Origin: Reyranella sp.
GTDB taxonomy: Bacteria; Pseudomonadota; Alphaproteobacteria; Reyranellales; Reyranellaceae
DNA: 64,000 nucleotides
Direction of reading: 5' to 3'
Assembly (NCBI GenBank): GCA_019750135.1
Contig: JAIEOV010000023.1
Location: 169,614 to 233,613 of the forward strand
A program made the translations under genes and the position numbers. Under the pieces are notes generated by a model, which was given only the letters and a program-made list of their open reading frames with translations, had not been told where the DNA came from and did not search any database. This document shows, in pieces, positions 9,152 through 18,278 of the stretch (its first letter is position 1; each line of letters opens with the position of its first letter).

Positions 9152-10573
9152 TCAGGCAGCACCCCGGTCCGGCCAAACCGGCGGGTGATAGCCGAGCGGG
9201 ACCGAGGGTCGTGCCCAGCGAGGCGGCGTTTCCGACATATGGGCAACAGGCCGCAAGTGACGCAGCGGACCGTTCGGCGTCTCGCTGACCATCGACCACC
9301 GCGCGAGCTCTTCCGCAGCGAACTCGTCGGGTACGCCGGCCAGGGACGCCGTCGGCACTTCGCCGAGATCGACCAGCCACTTGCCGACCTGGGCGAGCGA
9401 GATGCGCACGAGCCAGCTGCCACCCTCGCGCGCGCGGCGCTCCAGCGCCACCATGGCGCCGAACGCCATCAGGTAGCCGGTGCAGTAGTCGATCGCCGAG
9501 ACCGGATAGAATTGTGGGCCCGCTTCCTTGCCCGGCACCAACTCGGCCTGGCGTGAGGTGATGCCGCTCACCGTCTGCACCACTGTGTCGAAGCCGCGCC
9601 GCTCCGCCCATGGCCCGCCATGACCGAAGGCGCTCAGCGAGACGTAGACCAGCCCCGGACGCAGGGCCGCCAGCGCCTCGGGCGACAGCCCCCTCTCGGC
9701 CAGGCTGCCCGGCCGATAGCCCTGCGAAAACACATCGGCCTCGCGGATCAGCCCGCGCAGGGTGTCCAGGCTGGCGGCCTGGCGCAGGTCGAGCTGGGCG
9801 GAAAGCTTGCCGTGCCCGGTATCCCATTCCTGGTAGCCGAGGTTGGGCAGGTGCGCCGCGGTGATCTTCATCACCTCGGCGCCGTGTTCGGCCAGGGTCC
9901 GCGCGCCGGTCGGGCCGGCGAGCACGCGCGTGATGTCGACCACGCGGATGCCGGACAGCGGGCGATCGCCGCGAGGTAGGGGTTCGGGTTCGCTGTCACT
10001 GACGCGGACGATCTCCAGCAACGGCATGGACGCGATCGCGACGGCCTGCGGATGGCCGGACCATTCGGCCTGCGTGCGCACCATGCCGCCTGCGCCCTTG
10101 GCGGCGATGATCGCCTCCTCCAGGACGGCGGCGTTCCAGCGCGCCACGGCACGCGTCACCGCCTCGCGATCCTCGGCCACGCCCAGCACGCCAAGCGCAG
10201 CCGCTCGATGGTTGGGGAAATTGCAATGCAGGTAGCTCCACCGTCCGTCCTTGGTCGGATAGCAGCCCATGATGGCATTGCGTCGGTGCGGCAACTCGCC
10301 GTCGCCCAGCTTCATGTAGGTGCCGCTGCGCAGCGACGCCGTGGCCTGGCGCAGGTCGACGCTCACCCGCTGGCGCCGCCCGGTGCGCGCTTCCCAGAGG
10401 GAAGCGGCGGCCAGAGCGGCAGCGGCAACGGTCGCCGCTCCGGCAACGCCGATGCGGAAAGGCGTCGGCAGCACGGGATCGGTCCCGCCGGTGAAGGTCG
10501 CATCGGTGGCGCGGTTGGGCGACCAGCCGGCGACGGGCAGGAGCGTGCGCAGGGCGGCGTCAGCGGCAGTCAT
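9152..10573 (-). CDS. Class III CoA-transferase (CaiB/BaiF family)
   Basis: A 473-aa protein. ATG 10573 is preferred because AGGGGG lies 6 nt upstream, and the frame beyond it is not conserved-looking. The C-terminal half carries the family core (PLSGIRVVDITRVLAGPTGA, GAEVMKI, FSQGYRPGSLAERG, SAFGHGGPWAERRGFD). The N-terminal half is a related, less conserved segment, so this is a long two-segment member. Such enzymes move CoA between carboxylic acids. It lies 38 nt downstream of the dioxygenase-like gene, and both are probably co-transcribed in an aromatic or carboxylate catabolic unit. Confidence 0.85.
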   Translation of the reverse strand: MTAADAALRTLLPVAGWSPNRATDATFTGGTDPVLPTPFRIGVAGAATVAAAALAAASLWEARTGRRQRVSVDLRQATASLRSGTYMKLGDGELPHRRNAIMGCYPTKDGRWSYLHCNFPNHRAAALGVLGVAEDREAVTRAVARWNAAVLEEAIIAAKGAGGMVRTQAEWSGHPQAVAIASMPLLEIVRVSDSEPEPLPRGDRPLSGIRVVDITRVLAGPTGARTLAEHGAEVMKITAAHLPNLGYQEWDTGHGKLSAQLDLRQAASLDTLRGLIREADVFSQGYRPGSLAERGLSPEALAALRPGLVYVSLSAFGHGGPWAERRGFDTVVQTVSGITSRQAELVPGKEAGPQFYPVSAIDYCTGYLMAFGAMVALERRAREGGSWLVRISLAQVGKWLVDLGEVPTASLAGVPDEFAAEELARWSMVSETPNGPLRHLRPVAHMSETPPRWARPSVPLGYHPPVWPDRGAA

Positions 10574-10611
10574 GGTGTCCCCCTTACCTGGTTGCAGATG
10601 TGTCCCCGGGT

Positions 10612-11121
10612 TCATGGCTTGGGCATGACGTGCCCGCACCCTTTGCAGGTACGCGCGCGCTCCGAGTCGAAGAAGTTCGCGTAGGCCTTCGAGACCGGAT
10701 CCAGCGTGTAGTCCTGCACGACGAACTGCTCCTCGTGCAGGAAGCCGTCGCACTTGGGACAGAACCACCGGAAGCGATCGATCTCGCCCGGCCGGCGCCG
10801 CCGCTCCATCACCAGCAGATAGGCGTCGGGCGGGAAGCGCGGCGAGTGCGGCACGTTGGCGGCGGTGTAGACGACCTCGCCCTGCTTGAGGAGCTGGATG
10901 TCCTCCTTGCCGTCCGGGAAGCGGTAATGGAGCTTCATCTCGCCCTTGATCATGAACATGACCTCGTCGCTGGGATCGAGATGGAATTCGCTGCGGTATT
11001 CGCGGCCGCGCGCCACGAAGGCCAGCGTGTCGTCGGTCTGCCAGAGCACTTTGACCCTCGTCCCTGTCCTCAGAAGCTCGTCGCCAACGGCCATCAGATC
11101 GGCAACCGGCATGGGCAACAT
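10612..11121 (-). CDS. haaO: 3-hydroxyanthranilate 3,4-dioxygenase-like cupin
   Basis: A 169-aa cupin. The metal-site pattern of 3-hydroxyanthranilate dioxygenases is visible: Arg and His in YRSEFH, Glu in DEVMF, and His in NVPHSPRFP. The C-terminus has the rubredoxin-like pair CPKC and CKGC typical of the bacterial enzymes. The reaction opens 3-hydroxyanthranilate to aminocarboxymuconate semialdehyde with Fe(II) and O2. AAGGAG precedes the ATG. No other kynurenine or 2-nitrobenzoate pathway gene is in the window, so the exact substrate is uncertain. Confidence 0.75.
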   Translation of the reverse strand: MLPMPVADLMAVGDELLRTGTRVKVLWQTDDTLAFVARGREYRSEFHLDPSDEVMFMIKGEMKLHYRFPDGKEDIQLLKQGEVVYTAANVPHSPRFPPDAYLLVMERRRRPGEIDRFRWFCPKCDGFLHEEQFVVQDYTLDPVSKAYANFFDSERARTCKGCGHVMPKP

Positions 11122-11244
11122 GGACGTCTCCTTGGCTGAGTAGGATCGGAGGAACTCTACGAAATCATATAACTTGCCGCTGAAGTCGGCTGCGGCCCTG
11201 CAGAAGCGGCCCGAGATCCCAGCACCCAGGACCTTCGCGACGTG

Positions 11245-12240
11245 TCACTCGATCACTTGATCCGCACGCCCCAGAATCGCGGGTGGGAACGCGATTCCCT
11301 GGGCCTTCGCCGTCGCCAGGTTAATCGACAGGCCGAAGGTCGTGGCCTGATAGTAGGGGATGTCACCAGGGTGGGTGCCGCGCAGGATGGCGTCGATGTT
11401 TTCCGCCGCCCGACGGTTGAGTTCCTTCAAGTCGAACGAATAGGCCATCAGTCCGCCCGCTCCGACCGACTCGGGAAAGGTGTACATCGCGGGCAGCTTC
11501 GCCTCCGCCACCGCCGCCACGATGGCGGCGCGATAGCGGAGCGCCATGGGACTGTCGCCGATCATGATGGCGTTGCCTCCGGCCCGCGCACCCTCCACGA
11601 TTGCCCGGCGGTAGTCCTCTTCGCTGGCGGGTGCATCGATCAGCTTCGGCAGCAGGCGGACGCCGGTCTGTTCGGCGGCGGCGCGCATGGCGGCGCCCAT
11701 GAATGCGTCCCAGGAGGTCCGCAGGTTGACGTAGATCAGTTCCGACACGGCGGGAAACGTTTCGCGCAGGAGCTCGATGCGCTTGCCATGAAGCAAGGGA
11801 CCGACGTCGACGCTCATGCCGGTGATGTTGCCCCCGGGCCTCGCCAGATTTTGGATGAGGCCCATAGCGATCGGATCGCCCGACAAGGCAACGACCGGGA
11901 CCGCCGTGGCGGCTGCCTTGAGAAACGCCGCGCCGGCAATCGCGTACACGACATCGGGTTTGCTGCGCAGTACCGTCTCGAACAGGGCCGGCTGGCTTCC
12001 TCCCACATGTTCCTGCCCATAGCGCTCCACGGCGAAGGTCTTTCCTTCGATCCAACCGCGGCGACGAAGAGATTCGAAGAGCACCCGGTAATAGGGGTTG
12101 CTGCTATCCTCGACCATGAGAGAGATCGGCTCCGAAGGGCTGACGATCGCCAGCCGAGGAAGCTTCGGGGCCGGTTGGGCGAATCCCCGTGAAGCGCCGA
12201 CGATAGACATCGCGGCAGCCAGGGCGGCACGACGTTTCAT
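11245..12240 (-). CDS. ABC_sub_bind periplasmic protein, leftward array copy 6 (last)
   Basis: A 331-aa protein with a twin-arginine-like start (MKRRAALAAAM), a signal peptide ending FAQ, and the two-lobed periplasmic binding fold of PF04392. Family landmarks are GDPIAMGLIQNLARPGGNITG near the hinge, KRIELLRE, and the C-terminal GRADQVIE. ATG overlaps the stop of the preceding remnant by 4 bp (ATGA). It is the last gene of the leftward operon. No permease or ATPase follows. The ligand is unknown. Confidence 0.85.
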   Translation of the reverse strand: MKRRAALAAAMSIVGASRGFAQPAPKLPRLAIVSPSEPISLMVEDSSNPYYRVLFESLRRRGWIEGKTFAVERYGQEHVGGSQPALFETVLRSKPDVVYAIAGAAFLKAAATAVPVVALSGDPIAMGLIQNLARPGGNITGMSVDVGPLLHGKRIELLRETFPAVSELIYVNLRTSWDAFMGAAMRAAAEQTGVRLLPKLIDAPASEEDYRRAIVEGARAGGNAIMIGDSPMALRYRAAIVAAVAEAKLPAMYTFPESVGAGGLMAYSFDLKELNRRAAENIDAILRGTHPGDIPYYQATTFGLSINLATAKAQGIAFPPAILGRADQVIE

Positions 12241-12674
12241 TCGATCACCTCATCGGCACGGGCGAGCAGTGCGGCGGGTACCGTGAGACCGAGCGCCCGC
12301 GCGGTCCTGGCGTTGATGACCAGCTCGAATTCGGTCGGCTGCTCCGACTGCAGGGCACGCGCGCACGGCGTGTAGAGGGCGACGATGACATCGACCTTTT
12401 CCGCGACCAGTTCGGCCGCCAGCCTGGGAAGCACGTCGAGCTGTCCCTGTGCGGAGCGAATGTCGAACAGGACATCCCTGCCCTCCCGATAGCCCGCTTT
12501 CGCCAAACCCTCGCGTATCACCTTTTGAAAGGTCGCGGCATCGGCATTTCCCAGGATCAGAGCGCCGATCCGGCGCACCTGCTTCTGCTGCGCCTGCGCG
12601 ACCGCGGGCGCCGCCACCGCAGCTCCCGCCAGAACCCAGGCAAGATCACGACGCCGCATCGCGCGCCCGTTCAT
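12237..12674 (-). pseudogene. Internally deleted ABC_sub_bind paralogue, leftward array copy 5
   Basis: This 145-codon frame has a full signal peptide and first lobe (about residues 1-108, to CARALQS). It then jumps straight to the last 35 residues of the family (EQPTEFELVINARTARALG...ADEVIE). Compared with neighbours about 180 codons are missing from the middle, and the reading frame survives. The ATG overlaps the upstream stop by 4 bp and the stop overlaps the next ATG, so translational coupling is preserved. A folded two-lobe binding protein is not possible, but a secreted stub could still be made. Confidence 0.8.
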
Positions 12675-13642
12675 TCGAACACCTCGTCGGACCGGGCGCG
12701 CAACGTCGGCGGCACCGTGAGCCCGAGGGCGGCGGCCGTCTTGAGATTGATCGACATCAGGAAGGTGTCGGGCTGCTGGACCGGCAGGTCGGCTGGCCGG
12801 CTCCCGCGCAGGATGCGGTCGACGTAGCCCGCGGCGCGGCGATAGAGGTCGACGAAGTCGGCGCCGTAGTACATCAGGCCGCCGTCGGGCGGGAATGGCG
12901 GGTTGCCGGTGATCAGCGGCAGGCGATGGCGGGCCGCGAGTTCGATGATCTGCCGGCGGTGGCTGGCGGTGAAGAGGTCGGTCGGCAGGATGAGTCCGCC
13001 CGCGCCCGCTGCCGTGCCGGCAAAGCCGTCGAGGACGGTCTGGATCTCGGCCGCGCTGTGGACCTGGGCGAAGGCCACCTCGACGCCGAATTGCTTCATG
13101 GCGTGTTCGATGCCTGGTCGGTAGAAGCTCGCGCTCTGCTGCGTGAGAACGAGCAGGCGCTTCGTGGCGGGTGAAATTTCCATCAGGAGTTCGATCCATT
13201 TGGCGCCGAAGCTGGGCTCGGTCGACGTGAAACCTGTTGTCTGCGCACCGGGCCGGGCGAGGCTCTCCACCAGTCGGGCGTTCACCGGATCCGGCACGCC
13301 GACAAAGACAATCGGCAAGCCGATGCTCTCTCCGCGCAGGGCCAGAACGGACGGCAGGCCCTGGGCCAGGGCGATGTCGGGCTTGAGGGCGATGAGTTCC
13401 GCCGCGAGCCGCCGGGCCCGCTCGGCGCTGCTCGGCTCGTAGCGCACGTCGATGGCGAGGTTCTGTCCCTCACGCCAGCCGGCCGCCGCCATGCCTTCGC
13501 GAAAGCCGGCCAGCCTGGCCCGGGTTGCCGGATCGTCCGCGGCCAGACCGGTCAGGATCGCGACACGCCTGGCCTGCTGGGCCTGCGCCGGGAAGGACAG
13601 GACAGCAGTGGCGGCCGAGACCAGCAGGTGGCGCCGCCTCAC
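12671..13642 (-). CDS. ABC_sub_bind periplasmic protein, leftward array copy 4
   Basis: A 323-aa protein. The GTG start at 13642 overlaps the upstream stop (GTGA) and gives the recurrent VRRRHLL... signal peptide ending AQAQ. Core motifs include VGVPDPVNARLVESLARPGA, KWIELLMEISP and the C-terminal RSDEVFE, a variant of the usual ADEVIE tail. A longer frame upstream reads through the neighbouring copy and is not used. It is a periplasmic ligand-binding protein; the ligand is unknown. Confidence 0.85.
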   Translation of the reverse strand: MRRRHLLVSAATAVLSFPAQAQQARRVAILTGLAADDPATRARLAGFREGMAAAGWREGQNLAIDVRYEPSSAERARRLAAELIALKPDIALAQGLPSVLALRGESIGLPIVFVGVPDPVNARLVESLARPGAQTTGFTSTEPSFGAKWIELLMEISPATKRLLVLTQQSASFYRPGIEHAMKQFGVEVAFAQVHSAAEIQTVLDGFAGTAAGAGGLILPTDLFTASHRRQIIELAARHRLPLITGNPPFPPDGGLMYYGADFVDLYRRAAGYVDRILRGSRPADLPVQQPDTFLMSINLKTAAALGLTVPPTLRARSDEVFE

Positions 13643-13869
13643 TCGATCACCTCGTCGGCGCGGGCGAGGATCGACGGCGGGATCGGGAAGCCGAGCGCCT
13701 TCGCCGTCTTTACATTGACGATCAGCGCGAAGCGGATCGGCTGCTCGATCGGCAGATCGGCGGGCTTGGCGCCCTTCAGGATCTTGTCGCCCGGCTGTGC
13801 CGAAACCGGGGCCATTCCCGTGATCAGGATCAAAAAGCTGAGCGCAATACGCGGAAACAGGCACCTCAC
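13639..13869 (-). pseudogene. ABC_sub_bind remnant: signal peptide joined to C-terminal tail
   Basis: A GTG at 13869 opens a 76-codon frame. It has a signal-like segment (IALSFLILITGMAPVSA) followed at once by the last 48 residues of the family (DKILKGAKPADLPIEQP...ILARADEVIE). About 250 codons are absent, so both lobes are gone. The 3' end keeps the GTGA overlap with the next gene. It is the second in-frame internal deletion in this array. It could encode a tiny secreted peptide or simply be a scar. Confidence 0.75.
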
Positions 13870-14012
13870 GCCATTGCCCTGGCACCGGTCCCGCGCGGTG
13901 CGCTTGCTAGGCAACATCGATTGCCACGGCCAAGCTGCCCCCACACCCTGTCCTCCCGCACAGTAGCCGCTCGTCCGCGCCGTGTCGTGCGGGCAATCGA
14001 TGGAGGGCGAGC

Positions 14013-14996
14013 CTATTCGATCACCTCGTCGGCCAGCAGGGTCGGCGGCACGGCGATGCCGAGCTGTTTCGCGGTCCTGGCGTTCACGACCAGGACAAAC
14101 TTGCTGGCCTGCTCGATCGGCAGGTCGCCCGGCTTCTCGCCGCCGAGGATTTTGGCGGCATAGATCCCGGCGCGGCGGAAGTCGTCGAGCAGGTCGGCCG
14201 AATAGGTCATCAGAAGGCCCGCGCGGCCCCATTCGGGATAGGTGCCGACCGTGGGCTTGCCCGGCGCCATCAGGACCGGCAGCACGCGCGCCATGTTGTT
14301 GTAGAGCAGCGGCTCGCCCGAGACGTAGAGAGCGTCCGCGCCTTCGCGGAGGCTCGTCCGGACGGCGCTCTCGACGTCGTCGAGCCCCTGCAGGTCGGCG
14401 CGGACGATTTCGAAGCCGAAGTGCCCGGCCACGTGCCGCAACGCCTCGAGTTCCGCCACGGCCAGGATCGATGTCGTCGTGCCGATGAAACCGAGGCGCT
14501 TCAGGTCCGGCACGAGCTGCTTGAACAGGCCCATGCGCTTCTGGGTCAGGGTCTCTTCGCCGCCCACGGCATTCATCACGTTGCCGGTGGTGTTTCCGCC
14601 CGGACGCACATAGCTCTCGGCAAAGCCCGCCTTGATCGGATCGCCGGCATAGGAGGTGAAGACCATCGGCAAATCGGGAACGGTCTTGTGAACGGCGAGG
14701 GCCGCCGCCGCGGAGGCCACGATGACGCGCGGCTTGAGCGCGGCCAACTCCAGCGCCAGTCCCGGCAGCCGGTCGAAGACGCCGTCGGCGAAGCGAAGCG
14801 CAAACGCGTAGTTCACATCCTCGGCGAGGCCCACCTCACGCAATCCGCCGCGGATAGCCGCGACCCTGTCGGCAGCGAGCCTGGCGTTGCCGGGAACGAG
14901 CACTGCGACCAGCGGCAGGTCCTTTTGCGCGCGCGCGGGTGGCGCCAGGGCAAGGATCGCGACGCCCGACAGTTGCGAGAACAGCCGCCGCCTCAT
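14013..14996 (-). CDS. ABC_sub_bind periplasmic protein, leftward array copy 2
   Basis: A 327-aa protein with the start MRRRLFSQLSGVAILALA and a signal ending ARAQ. This member is divergent: the hinge region reads SYAGDPIKAGFAESYVRPGG and the tail is LLADEVIE. ATG 14996 lies 10 nt after the preceding stop; an ATGA exactly at that stop is out of frame and hits a stop after five codons. It is followed by about 140 nt of non-coding sequence before the next remnant. Confidence 0.84.
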   Translation of the reverse strand: MRRRLFSQLSGVAILALAPPARAQKDLPLVAVLVPGNARLAADRVAAIRGGLREVGLAEDVNYAFALRFADGVFDRLPGLALELAALKPRVIVASAAAALAVHKTVPDLPMVFTSYAGDPIKAGFAESYVRPGGNTTGNVMNAVGGEETLTQKRMGLFKQLVPDLKRLGFIGTTTSILAVAELEALRHVAGHFGFEIVRADLQGLDDVESAVRTSLREGADALYVSGEPLLYNNMARVLPVLMAPGKPTVGTYPEWGRAGLLMTYSADLLDDFRRAGIYAAKILGGEKPGDLPIEQASKFVLVVNARTAKQLGIAVPPTLLADEVIE

Positions 14997-15006
14997 GCGA
15001 CCCGCC

Positions 15007-16029
15007 TCATTCGACGATATCGTCGGCGATCGCCAGGAGCCGGGGCGGGACGTCGAGGCCCAGCGCCCTTGCCGTCCTGAGGTTGATGACCAGCTCGAAG
15101 CGAGTCGGCTGAAGGATCGGCAGTTCGGACGGCTTCGTGCCCTTGAGGATGCGCCCGACATAGCCACCCGCCTGCCGCCACGTATCCTGGAGGACCGGGC
15201 CGTAGCCGATCAGGCCGTCGCCCGCGACCCTGCCGCGCGATGTCGACTCGCTCATCGTCGGGATCCGATAGCGCAGCCCTAGCGCCACGATCTGGTCGCG
15301 CAACGTGATGCCGAACGTCGGATCGACGCCGACCATGGCCAGGGCGACTTTCAGCCGCTCCATCGTGGCAAAGGCTTCGTCCATTTCGGCGGCGTTGCTG
15401 GCATTGAGGACGTGCAGCCGAAGGCCGAGCGTCCTGGCGGCGGCGAGCCCGTCCTCCGCCTGGCCCTTCGCCAGCGTGTTCCTCGGGTTCACCAGGAGGG
15501 CAGCGTCGGTCGCCTGGGGAACGAGTTCGCGCATTATTTCCAGCCGCTTCGCCGTGAGCGACGCGCCGATGAACGTCGCGCCGGTGACGTTGCCGCCCGG
15601 CCGGTTGATGCTGGCGACCAGCCCGTCGGCTACCGGGTCGCCGCCGTAGGCGAAAACGATGGGAATGGTGGTCGTGGCGGCTTTCGCCGCGCGCGTGGGC
15701 AGCGGCCCTCCCGTGGCGAGGATAGCCGAGACCCGCGCCACGACCAGATCCGCTGCCATCGGCGGCAGCCGGTCGGGCTGCCCCTCCGCCGCGCGATAAA
15801 TGATCGTGAGGTTCTGACCATCGACGAAACCGTACTCGGCCAAGCCCGCACGAACGCCGCCGATCATCCAGTCGGCAAAGTTCTCCGAGGAGAGAAGGCC
15901 GATCGTGGGGCCCGGGGATAATCCGGCGGATGATCCGCTTGCCGGGGCCGATTGCGCGCGTGCAGCCGGCGGCCACAATGACCAGGCTGCGGCGCCGCCG
16001 ATCAGACCGCCGAGTTTCCGCCGTTTCAC
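15007..16029 (-). CDS. ABC_sub_bind periplasmic protein, leftward array copy 1 (first)
   Basis: A 340-aa protein. GTG 16029 is chosen because AAGGG lies about 8 nt upstream and it yields the family start VKRRKLGGLIGGAAAW with signal cleavage after ARAQ. Motifs: FAYGGDPVADGLVASINRPGGNVTG, KRLEIMRELVP, RFELVINLRTARALG, ending IADDIVE. It is the first gene of the leftward operon, with a 249-nt divergent region between it and the rightward operon. Confidence 0.86.
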   Translation of the reverse strand: MKRRKLGGLIGGAAAWSLWPPAARAQSAPASGSSAGLSPGPTIGLLSSENFADWMIGGVRAGLAEYGFVDGQNLTIIYRAAEGQPDRLPPMAADLVVARVSAILATGGPLPTRAAKAATTTIPIVFAYGGDPVADGLVASINRPGGNVTGATFIGASLTAKRLEIMRELVPQATDAALLVNPRNTLAKGQAEDGLAAARTLGLRLHVLNASNAAEMDEAFATMERLKVALAMVGVDPTFGITLRDQIVALGLRYRIPTMSESTSRGRVAGDGLIGYGPVLQDTWRQAGGYVGRILKGTKPSELPILQPTRFELVINLRTARALGLDVPPRLLAIADDIVE

Positions 16030-16055
16030 CGAAGTCCCTTCATGTTCACCGACAC

Positions 16056-16098
16056 GATAGCTGCTCATTCGCAACCTGTCGTGGATGTGCAAGCTATC
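16056..16098. promoter_or_regulatory. Inverted repeat in the divergent array promoter region
   Basis: GATAGCT at 16056-16062 and AGCTATC at 16092-16098 form a 7-bp inverted repeat with centres 36 bp apart, inside the 249-nt region between the two divergent operons. A shorter CCTCT/AGAGG hairpin follows at about 16099-16111. Arms on nearly the same helical face (about three and a half turns) could serve a dimer or tetramer regulator, perhaps the array's own response regulator. This is inference only. Confidence 0.3.
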
Positions 16099-16278
16099 CT
16101 CTCTTAGAGGCGGCCTCGGAGCTTCGGCAATGGATCGATCGCCGATTCAGCCGGACTGAATGCAATCAGTTGCGTTCCGAAAATTCACCATCGCCCTCTC
16201 TGCCGCGATAGCCTATGTGAACGTACGCGTGGGGGACGGCGGGCCGATGCCAATGAGTTTGCGATTGCCGAGGGCGAT

Positions 16279-17307
16279 ATGGCTCGCCCGCTCGGTATTG
16301 GCATGAAGCGCCGCGCCCTGCTCGCGGCGGCGCTGCTGCCCTCGTTCGCGCCCCCGCTCCTGACGTCTCGGGCCCGCGCCCAGACACCCGACGGTCAGCG
16401 CCGGCTGGCGGTTCTGCTTCCCTACGGCGAGGCCGATGCAAAATCCCAGGGGCATCTCGCCCTGTTGCGGGAGGAACTCGGCAAACTGGGATGGCGAGAC
16501 GGCCGCAATCTCAAGGTCGAAGTCCGCTGGACCGGCGGCGACGCCGGCAAGACGACGACGCTCGCACGGGAAGCCGTTGCGTCCCGGCCGGACGCCATTC
16601 TGGCCCGCTCGACCGGCGTGACGGCGGCGGTCGTGCGCGAGACCCGCGCGATCCCGACCGTCTTCGTCGTCGTTTCCGATCCGGTCGGCGATGGCTTCGT
16701 CGCCAGCATGGCGAGGCCCGGCGGCAACGTGACGGGCTTCACGAACGTCGAAGCTTCCCTGTGCAGCAAGTGGGTTCAACTGCTCACGGAAATCGACCCG
16801 CGCGTCCGACGTATCGCCGTCTTGTACGGGCCGAAAACCTCCGCGGGCGGCGGCACCTACTATATGCGCCTGGCCGAGGAGGCCGCCGCCTCGAGCGTCA
16901 TCCAGGTCGTGGCGCTCCCGGTTCAGGACGCCGTCGATGCCGGCCAGGGGATCGATGCTTTCGCGAAGGAAGCAAGCGGCGCCCTGCTGGTCACGCCGGA
17001 TGCGACCACGACGCGCCTCCGTTCCATGATCGTCGCGGCGGCGGCGCGCACCAGGCTTTCGGCGATCTATCCGTTCCGCGAGTTCGCCGAGGAAGGTGGT
17101 CTGGTTTCATACGGAACCGACGTGGCCGATCAGTACCGCAAGGCTGCCGTCTACCTGGACAGGCTTCTTCGCGGCGCGAAGCCTGCCGACCTCCCGGTCG
17201 AACAACCGAGCCGATTCGAATTGGTCCTCAATCTCGCGACGGCGAAGGCACTCGATCTCGCGATCCCCCTTTCGATTCTCGCCCGCGCCGACGAGGTGAT
17301 CGAATGA
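16279..17307 (+). CDS. ABC_sub_bind periplasmic protein, rightward array copy 1
   Basis: A 342-aa protein. ATG 16279 has GAGGG about 6 nt upstream; the inner ATG 16303 (MKRRALLAAAL) has no ribosome site but would give the more usual signal length. The signal ends ARAQ. Core motifs: VVSDPVGDGFVASMARPGGNVTG, KWVQLLTEIDP, VSYGTDVADQYRKAA, and the tail ARADEVIE. First gene of a seven-gene overlapping rightward set plus response regulator. No transport partners are nearby. Confidence 0.86.
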   Translation: MARPLGIGMKRRALLAAALLPSFAPPLLTSRARAQTPDGQRRLAVLLPYGEADAKSQGHLALLREELGKLGWRDGRNLKVEVRWTGGDAGKTTTLAREAVASRPDAILARSTGVTAAVVRETRAIPTVFVVVSDPVGDGFVASMARPGGNVTGFTNVEASLCSKWVQLLTEIDPRVRRIAVLYGPKTSAGGGTYYMRLAEEAAASSVIQVVALPVQDAVDAGQGIDAFAKEASGALLVTPDATTTRLRSMIVAAAARTRLSAIYPFREFAEEGGLVSYGTDVADQYRKAAVYLDRLLRGAKPADLPVEQPSRFELVLNLATAKALDLAIPLSILARADEVIE

Positions 17308-18278
17308 GGCGGCGGGCGTTTCTTGCGGCCGCCGTGCCGACCGGCATGGCTTCCGCGGCGTGGGCGCAATCCTCCGCGCTGCCGCACATCGGCTATCTCA
17401 GCGGCCGGTCGCTGGCGACCGATCGCGCTCTGCTGGAGGCCTTTCTCGAGGGGCTGAAGGCGTCCGGGTATGTCGACGGCCGCAATGTGGTCATGGACGT
17501 GCGCTGGGCCGACGGTCACTACGATCGCGTTCCGGCGCTGGCGGTCGACCTCCTGAAGAGCAACCCCAGCGTCCTCGTGACGGTGGGGGCAACCGCTGTA
17601 ACTGTTGCCGCCAAGGCGGTCACGTCGACCGTTCCCATCGTCTTCACGATCGGCGTCGATCCCATGACGCTGGGTCTCGTCAGCGATCTCGCACGCCCTA
17701 CCACCAACATGACCGGCATGACCCTCCTGTCGACTTCCCTCGAGGCCAAGCGCCTGGAGCTGCTGCGCGACCTCGTTCCGGCCGCCAAGTCGGTGGCGTT
17801 TCTGGTCAATCCGGCGATGCCCAATGTCGCCGAGCAGATCCGCGACGCCCAGAAAGCGGCGACCGCGCTCGGCCTCAAGCTGCAGGTCGTCAAGGCCCAG
17901 GAGGACGCCGAGATCGACCCGGCGTTTGCCGCGTTGGCGGACGACATCGACGGTCTCGCAGTCGCCATCGATGGCTTCCTGATCGGCCGGCGCGATCGCA
18001 TCGTGGCTCACGCGGCGGCGCGTCGGTTGCCGGCAATCTATCCGTCGCGCGAGTTCACCGACGCCGGAGGACTGGCCAGCTACGCCGCGCGATGGGCCGA
18101 CGTCTATCGCGGCGCGGGGACCTATGCCGGCCGAATCCTGACCGGAGCCAGGCCGGCCGACCTGCCCGTCCAGGAGCCGACCAATTACGAACTCGTCATC
18201 AACATGAAAACCGCCAGGACGCTTGGCCTCGCCATCCCGCCATCGATCCTCGCCCGCACCGACGAGACGATCGAATGA
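17304..18278 (+). CDS. ABC_sub_bind periplasmic protein, rightward array copy 2
   Basis: A 324-aa protein whose ATG overlaps the previous stop (ATGA). It has the Tat-like MRRRAFLAAAVPTGMASAAWAQ signal. Hinge motif TIGVDPMTLGLVSDLARP with TTNMTG replaces the usual GGNVTG. KRLELLRDLVPAAKS and the tail RTDETIE follow. The varied residues around the cleft suggest a ligand different from its neighbours'. Confidence 0.86.
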   Translation: MRRRAFLAAAVPTGMASAAWAQSSALPHIGYLSGRSLATDRALLEAFLEGLKASGYVDGRNVVMDVRWADGHYDRVPALAVDLLKSNPSVLVTVGATAVTVAAKAVTSTVPIVFTIGVDPMTLGLVSDLARPTTNMTGMTLLSTSLEAKRLELLRDLVPAAKSVAFLVNPAMPNVAEQIRDAQKAATALGLKLQVVKAQEDAEIDPAFAALADDIDGLAVAIDGFLIGRRDRIVAHAAARRLPAIYPSREFTDAGGLASYAARWADVYRGAGTYAGRILTGARPADLPVQEPTNYELVINMKTARTLGLAIPPSILARTDETIE

